From the NCBI RefSeq assembly GCF_003576645.1, contig NC_044922.1, forward strand, positions 11,919,133 through 11,983,132: 64,000 nucleotides of DNA, given 5' to 3'. This document shows, piece after piece, positions 58,078 to 64,000 of this stretch; within the stretch, counting starts at the first letter, position 1; every line of letters starts with the position of its first letter. The notes under the pieces were generated by a model. That model was not told the origin of the DNA. It did no database searches and worked only from the letters and a program-made list of their open reading frames with translations. This stretch comes from Ipomoea triloba. Lineage: Eukaryota; Streptophyta; Magnoliopsida; Solanales; Convolvulaceae. The translations under genes were made by a program, and so were the position numbers.

Positions 58078-58887
58078 TCATCCCAATTCTATCATTCCCA
58101 ATTCTAACCTTAGTTGAGAGAATCTATTTTCACATAACGCTTTTGTGAAAATATCTGCTAGTTGCTCCTCCGTTGCAACATATTCCAAAGTAATGTCCTT
58201 CTTCTCAACATGGTCTCGGATGAAGTGATACTTAATATCAATATGCTTTGTTCTAGAATATAACACTGGATTGTGGGTGATGGCAATAGCACTTGTATTG
58301 TCACACATGATCTTAACCTCCTTACACTCAACCCCATAATCCAGTAATTGTTGCTTCATCCATAAAACCTGAGCACAGCAACTTCCAGCTGCTACATACT
58401 CTGCCTCAGCGGTGCTTGTAGCTATCGAATGCTGTTTCTTGCTAAACCATGAGACAAGTCTTCCACCTAGAAACTGACATGTCCCTGATGTGCTTTTTCG
58501 ATCTATCTTACAGCCGGCAAAGTCCGCATCTGAATAACCCATAAGTTCGAAAGATCCACCTCTCGAATACCAAAGTCCAACACTTTGCGTACCTTTGAGA
58601 TATCTAAGAATCTTTTTAGATGCATTTAAGTGACTTTCCTTAGGACTTGCCTGAAACCTAGCACATACACCTACTGCAAAGGATATATCTGGTCTACTAG
58701 CAGTTAAATAGAGAAGAGATCCGATGATACCTCGATAAGTAGTCTGATCGACCTCTCGACCTTCACTGTCGACATCGATACGTAGAGAGGTTCCCATGGG
58801 TACTTTGACTGAGGATTCCCTTCTATTTATATTTTCTGAGCAGTCCTTGGTGTATTTCTCCTGATTGATGAAGATACCTTCCTTTTA
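58078..58887 (-). pseudogene. Copia pol remnant: RT end and RNase H
   Basis: The open frame enters from the deletion junction at about 58887 (KEGIFINQEKYTKDCSE, the end of RT) and continues to the stop at 58078. RNase H is complete: LLYLTASRPDISFAVGVCAR, then the acidic residues in SDADFAG, TAEAEYVA and CDNTSAI, and TKHIDIKYHFIRDHV near the end. All four expected catalytic acidic residues appear present. RT palm motifs, integrase, protease and gag are absent because the 5' LTR directly abuts this fragment. Confidence 0.9.
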
Positions 58888-60507
58888 GTTATCCCTTTTA
58901 GTTAGCACGAGTTTAAGTTAGTTCGAGAAGTGCGTTTATATGCAGTGCAATCGAGAGGTTAGCGAGAGATAAAAGCAGTAAGTAAATGCAAGAGAGATTT
59001 TTAAGTGGTTCGGCCAACCCGCCTACGTCCACTCTTCTTCCAGAAACTCCCTGGAAGGATTGCACTAAAAACTTCCCTTTTTAGTACAATATCGAGCGCT
59101 TGAGCTTTGATCACGAAGCCCGCCTCAAGCCTCAGGTTTTTCGCCCCGCTTCTTGTTACTCCACCTCTCGAGCACTTGACCTTTGATCACCAAGCCCGCG
59201 TCAAGCCTCAGGATCTTCACAAGACAGCTCCCAGGTTACTCCCTCTCCAAGGTCTTTCTCCCCGCTTCCAGCTACTCCACCTCTCGAGCACTTGACCTTT
59301 GATCACCAAGCCCGCGTCAAGCCTCAGGTTTCTTTCACTCGGACAGCTGCCAGGTTACTCCACCTCTCTTGCTTAATCCAAAGCAAGGTGTTTTTTGGTT
59401 GTCACAGTTGAATGTAACAGGCTCCAATCTGACCACAAGCTATCGTTGAATCAACTTCGATGTAGAGCAGCTTCGGTCACCTTCTAGATGTGTAACAGTT
59501 TAAGCTTTGTAACTCTCTTAAACACTAAGATGTGTTTTCTCGCTGTTTTGAATATCAGGATGATATTCCAAATTAGCACTTGCACTTGAACGTTTTAGAC
59601 AGACACTTCTTAAGAATTTGAACTCTTCCCTTTTTTTTGTGTCTTCACGTCCTTATATATGAGAGTAGAGGAATAATTCCGTTGGAGGGAAAATTATTCC
59701 TTTTGAAATTTGTCTCCCATGCTGATCATGGGTCTTGCATATTTTCAGCATATTTTATGGAGTAGTGATCTTGTAACTTGAACCTCTTTGTCTTGTAGTG
59801 AATATTCCATAGTTCACTTTCTTGAGTCCATGCTCCACTTTCGTCTTTTGGTAAAAGTTACTCTTTTTATATTCCCATTGTTCCTTGTTTGTAGGGAATC
59901 AGACCACTTCAGCATTGGTGCACCTTTTGACCGTTTGTGGTGGAAATCTGACGTGTCATCCATTTCCGCCCATTTTGAAATCTTCACGTTCGGCACCTCT
60001 TCATTATTCTATCTCCATGATATTCTTCTTTTCCAAACTTTAAGTATGCTTCCTGACCTTCATTCAGCTTTGTTGGAGAATTGTTAGTGTATCGAGACCA
60101 AGGTTGATATCTTGATTGCTTGATGTCTCGTACTCAAGTATCGAGAGGTCTATCTCTCGAACTCTGTTTATGTCTCGAACTAGATAGCTGTATCGAGAGG
60201 TCCTACCTCTCGAACTCTGCGTATGTCTCGAGACTTAGTTGATGTCTCGCAGACCCTTATTCCTCCAGTGTTGTCCCATGCTTTCTTCTGATCTGTCTAT
60301 ATGATTACAACACACGAGACTTCTAAGATGTTCAAACAAATTTACCTCAAGCTTAAATATTTTCCGAGTTGAGCTCAAAGTTACCCGGTTGTATTTTCGC
60401 TCTTGGTTTACTTGTCGAACTTACAGCGTTTTGCCTATGTATCGAGACTTGGGGATTTCTACTTATCAGTTGGTATCATCAAAACCTATTACATGATGTT
60501 CCTAACA
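58888..60507 (-). repeat. 5' LTR of the Sirevirus-like element, 3'-truncated
   Basis: It matches 51140-52798 closely but lacks the terminal 160 bp or so that the other LTR has at 50981-51140. The junction with pol lies in TTTTAGTTATCCCTTTTAG at 58883-58901, a short direct repeat suggesting deletion by microhomology. A 40-bp deletion near 59620 relative to the 3' LTR shows the LTRs have diverged. Confidence 0.85.
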
Positions 60508-60512
60508 AATCC

Positions 60513-61826
60513 TACAGGTCCCGAGGGAACAGAACGCTGAGGCGGATACGCTCTCAAAGCTCAGCCAAGGAGCCCAGAGTATATCTCCAAATCGCCCGAA
60601 TAGAGGACCTCTCCAAGTCGAGCCTGGAGGCGTACCCGGTCTTGCCCATACAGGACCGACCACCATGTTGGCTGGACCACCTTGTGCAATATAAGCGGAC
60701 GGGTGCGTTACCCTCGGACGAGGCCGACGCCAAGGCGGCCAAGAGACGAGCTCCGACCTACGAGCTCATCGGAGACGTGTTGTACAAAAGGTCCTACAAC
60801 GGGGCCCTCCTAAGGTGTTTATACCCTGATGAAGCCCGAGCACTCATCGAAGAAATCCATGAAGGCACATGCGCAGCACATCAAGGAGTTTATACTATGG
60901 CCCGGAGGGCCATACTCCAAGGATACTTCTGGCCAGGAATGGTGAAAGACTGTGCTGACTACGCACGGAGCTGCTCGACCTGCCAGCAATTCCAGGTCGG
61001 CCCGGGCCGACTCGCCACCAACTACACCCCGATCAGCTCAGTAATCCCCTTCTCGAGGTGGGGGATCGACATAGTGGGAGCCTTGCCCATGGACACGGGA
61101 AAGAGGAAGTACGTCATCGTCGCAATCGACTATTTCACGAAGTGGGTGGAAGCGGAACCCCTGGCCAGCATCACAAGCACCCGGTGCAAACAATTCGTTT
61201 ACTCAAATATACTGTGCCGTTTCGGCGTGCCAATGCAAATCATCTCCGACAACGGCCGACAATTTGAGGGTAGGGAGTTCAAACTTTTTTGTCAAGAATG
61301 GCGCATCACCCATAGTCAAGTCGCAGTAGTCTACCCCCAAGCGAACGGCCAAGTGGAGAACGCCAATCGCACAATAGTGGACGGGCTGAAAAAGACCCTC
61401 GAGGCCGCTGGGGTGCGTGGGTCGAGAACCTAGAAGCGATCTTGTGGGCATACCGCACCACGCCGAAAAAGCAACAGGGGAGACTCCATTCGCACTATGC
61501 TACGGGTTCGAGGCACGAGCCTTCGCAGAAGTCATCCTCCCGACCTGCCGAGGGGAGGAGTACGACCCCGAGCGCAACGAGGAGCACCATCGCGCCGACC
61601 TCCACATGATCGACGAGAAACGAGAAGCCGCCATGGTTCGCGCCGAGAATTACCAAAGGCAAGCCAAGGCGTACCATGACAAGAAAGTCCGACCCCGCTA
61701 CTTCTAGGTCGGCGACTATGTGTTGAGGCGATGAGAGGCCAGCAAGCCTTTGGAGGGAGGCAAGCTAGCGAAACGATGGGAGGGTCCGTACATCATCGCG
61801 GCCACGGTCCGCCCCGGCAACTACTG
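60513..61826 (+). pseudogene. Tat-type gypsy pol continued: RNase H end and integrase
   Basis: This continues the codon split at 50980 (LQVPREQNAEADTLSKLSQG, the last acidic residue of the second RNase H). Integrase follows: an HHCC zinc site (HEGTCAAHQGV ... CADYARSCSTC, 60862-60990) and the DD35E core (WGIDIVGALP, IISDNGRQFEG, ANGQVENANRT). One G is missing from a G run near 61411, shifting the frame and ending it at 61431. The rest is open in the next frame ([32 protein letters not shown]). It has further stops at 61705-61707 and about 61733 and a chromodomain-free tail (LAKRWEGPYIIAATV). The element is cut at 61826 by a copia LTR, and its 3' LTR is not in the window. Confidence 0.9.
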
Positions 61827-62258
61827 TTAGGAACATCATGTAATAGGTTTTGATGATACCAACTGTTAAGTAGAAATCCCCAAGTCTCGATGCATAGGCA
61901 AAAACGCTGTAAGTTCGACAAGTAAACCAAGAGCGAAAATACAACCGGGTAACTTTGAGCTCAACTCGGAAAATATTTAAGCTTGAGGGAAATTTGTTTG
62001 AACATCTTAGAAGTCGCGTGTGTTGTAATCATATAGACAGATCAGAAGAAAGCATGGGACAACACTGGTGGAATAAGGGTCTGCGAGACATCAACTAAGT
62101 CTCGAGACATAAGCAGAGTTCGAGAGATAGACCTCTCGATATTTGAGTTCGAGACATTAAGCAATCAAGATATCAACCTTGGTCTCGATACACTAACAAT
62201 TCTCCAACAAAGCTGAATGACGGTCATACTTAAAGTCTGGAGAAGAAGAATATCATGG
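61827..62258 (+). mobile_element. Fragment of the same Sirevirus-like LTR, opposite orientation
   Basis: It begins TGTTAGGAACATCATGTAAT, the exact 5' end of the LTR, and follows it for about 430 bp including ACCTCTCGA-type motifs (GTTCGAGAGATAGACCTCTC). It stops at ATATCATGG near 62258 where another repeat begins. The start is a true terminus, so a second copia insertion truncated the Tat element here. Confidence 0.8.
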
Positions 62259-64000
62259 ATGTGTAAAGTGGTGTAGTGAATTTGTGGGTTAATTATATCG
62301 TTCTCAAGGGATTGGGTTTTATGGCATGTACTTGTATAGCAATTAAATTCTTAGGCATTAAGATGAATAAATTTAACAAGAATCCAAGCAATCATATATG
62401 AGTTGATATTTAACAAGCTATAACAGGTTCATCAAGAATTAAAAGCAATATTACAATTGGTATAAACTCTGATAATTAAAGATAGGACTCGAATTAAGGA
62501 GAGTTATCTTATAGATGCAATAACAAGATTTGGGGAAAATAATTAATTTAAGAGTTCAATGAATTGCACAAAAGAATCTTTAATCTAAATTTCATTTTCA
62601 TGAACTAAAGATAAAGATTAGAACAAGGAATTGCTCCACTTTCGTGACATATCAATTCCTAGTTCTTAGAGGACATAAGCAATTTAAAACCACAATGTTC
62701 TTTACTTTCGTAAATTAAATTGGGTGCATGCAAAGAGTAGCTTGATTTCAACATATAACTTCCATTATAAAGTGAAATCATCCAAAGGCTAGTTAACAAA
62801 TGTTACGTACCATTTACTAACAAGATTTCAATTAAATCTATGCATACTTCAATAAACTCTTGAATTAAAGCCTTCCCCTTTATGAAATATTCATGAACTT
62901 AGCATCAATAAAGATAATCCGACCCTAATTCAAGTCCTTAATGCAACTACTCACAATTCATAATGGAATACAACAAACTAACAATATTTAAATTCATAAG
63001 CATGGTAAATAAATTGTAAAGAGATAAAGGGAACAAGAAAACTTATGGATTGAAGACCAAACTCTTGGAGTTTCCTCCTACACTCTTGCTTGAAGAAAAA
63101 CACAACACTAAAACTAANCATGGTAAATAAATTGTAAAGAGATAAAGGGAACAAGAAAACTTATGGATTGAAGACCAAACTCTTGGAGTTTCCTCCTACA
63201 CTCTTGCTTGAAGAAAAACACAACACTAAAACTAAGACTAGAATGAGAGGAGATAGAAGGAATTGGTGAGGAATGGTGTGTTGAAGTTTGAGAGTTACAA
63301 GGCTTTATATAGGCATCAAAAGGGAGCAAAGATGGACAATTACATATGCAATGACCTCACATTCCATCTGAATTTGGAAATGGGGAATTACATATGCCAT
63401 GACCTCACATATCATAATGAGAAAGAAGATGGAAAATTTCGCAAGCAATGACATCACTGCACGCAGCTTCATCTTCCGGGCTGTTTTTCTCCATTCTCCG
63501 TTCAGAATTATGAATTTTGTATTTCTGGTAAAGTTGTAGCCCTTGAAGTCTTCTTTCCAACGGTGCAAAGATCACTCAATTTGGATATTCCTATGCTGAG
63601 ATATGGTAAAAATACCGAACAGTGGACAACTTGTGCGGAAATTTCAGATTTTAGACACTTGTTCCACTTTTGCTTTGGTTTATCCATATGATCAATCACC
63701 ATTCAAAATATCACTCTTTGATTCCATTATTGCCTGATATTTAATGATGAAAATGGACCAAATCTTCTTTGCTTTTGTCCTTCACTTTAATTCATCATCA
63801 TCCATCTTCTCATTTTTGTTCTTGTCCCTTCATGATCCTCCTTGTCTTCATGATTTCCCTGATATCTCCTACTAGCAATTAAACACATTAGGATGGCTTA
63901 TTAAAGATGAAAATTACAAATTAAACTTAGGATTTCTCTAAATCATCCCATTAAATGCAATACGGCCTAATTTTCTTTACTTTATTCCAAATAAGATGAT
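62259..64000 (-). repeat. Unclassified retroelement-like repeat
   Basis: No protein domain is found. The minus strand has a TATA box (CTATATAAAGCC near 63301-63312) followed by a plausible leader. Phrases around 63530-63640 (minus strand GTGATCTTTGCACCGTTGGA, ACCATATCTCAGCATAGG) recall widespread plant LTR-type repeats. The single N at 63118 is flanked by a 117-bp exact duplication. It continues beyond the window. Confidence 0.4.
63001..63235. other. 117-bp exact duplication flanking a single N
   Basis: 63001-63117 and 63119-63235 are the same sequence, separated only by the N at 63118. As at 24805 and 26027, this looks like overlapping contig ends that were not merged. Confidence 0.9.

Larger units (their letters stand above)
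50981..60507 (-). mobile_element. Sirevirus-like Ty1/copia element, internally deleted, nested in the Tat element
   Basis: The ends are TGTTGGTCCC (50981) and CCTAACA (60507), and the perfect 5-bp duplication AATCC lies at 50976-50980 and 60508-60512. Removing the insert restores the Tat reading frame. In minus orientation the order is 5' LTR (truncated), end of RT and RNase H, a small ORF, a long extra ORF, polypurine tract, 3' LTR. Gag, protease, integrase and most of RT are missing. The long LTR, the CTATTCACCCCCCC run near its 3' end, and an extra ORF downstream of pol point to the Sirevirus lineage. Confidence 0.85.

Overview
The window is nuclear DNA of a flowering plant, most likely a eudicot. 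It has long AT-rich spacers, islands of GC-rich retrotransposon sequence, several Helitrons, an F-box/FBA gene family, a Tat-type Ty3/gypsy element and a Sirevirus-type Ty1/copia element. The hAT ends resemble the Tip100 group first known from Ipomoea, so a Convolvulaceae source is possible, but that is a weak inference. I see no intact housekeeping gene, rRNA, tRNA or CRISPR array. Almost everything recognisable is a transposable element or a decayed gene.

Layout. 1-743: two direct AT-rich repeat units. About 744-9172 (minus): a large Helitron with a replication protein A-like gene (6506-8845) and a Rep/helicase gene reduced to two ends (882-1640 and 2164-2606), the latter interrupted by a 444-bp solo LTR. 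9173-10599: an array of Helitron 5'-end-like units. From 10600 (minus): a second Helitron family with a nested MULE-like foldback. 12761-14150: a captured promoter-like piece and an exon fragment of a septum-promoting (Spg1/SGP-like) small GTPase. 14151-16672: a 2.5-kb palindrome of two inverted LTRs. 17309-20900: repeat debris. 21068-22790: a second Helitron-end array, split by a PIF/Harbinger-like element.

23584-43180: four related F-box/FBA copies, all disabled. Damage includes frameshifts, a stop codon, two insertions of one Tip100-like hAT family and an 810-bp GAT microsatellite. Single-N gaps at 24805 and 26027 are each followed by exact repetition of the preceding sequence, so part of this block is probably assembly error. 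Two Helitrons in opposite orientation occupy 34963-36469 and 37991-40275.

44099-61826: a nest of retrotransposons. A Tat-type LTR in minus orientation (44099-44553) faces a plus-strand Tat element (46140-61826). Between them lies an ORF antisense to the first element with its own TATA-like boxes. The plus element's polyprotein is split at 50980/60513 by a 9.5-kb Sirevirus-like element (50981-60507, minus) with a perfect AATCC target duplication. That copia element has lost gag, protease, integrase and most of RT but keeps RNase H and a long extra ORF downstream of pol. 61827-64000: another fragment of the same copia LTR, then an unclassified repeat.

Signals the feature types do not capture: (1) perfect or near-perfect tandem duplications of exactly 42 bp (or 21 bp) recur in unrelated sequences; (2) the 9-mer ACCTCTCGA is scattered more than twenty times, counting both strands, through LTRs and coding sequence of the copia element; (3) a similar scattering of GAGGTCGG occurs in the Tat element; (4) contig-end duplications flank single Ns.
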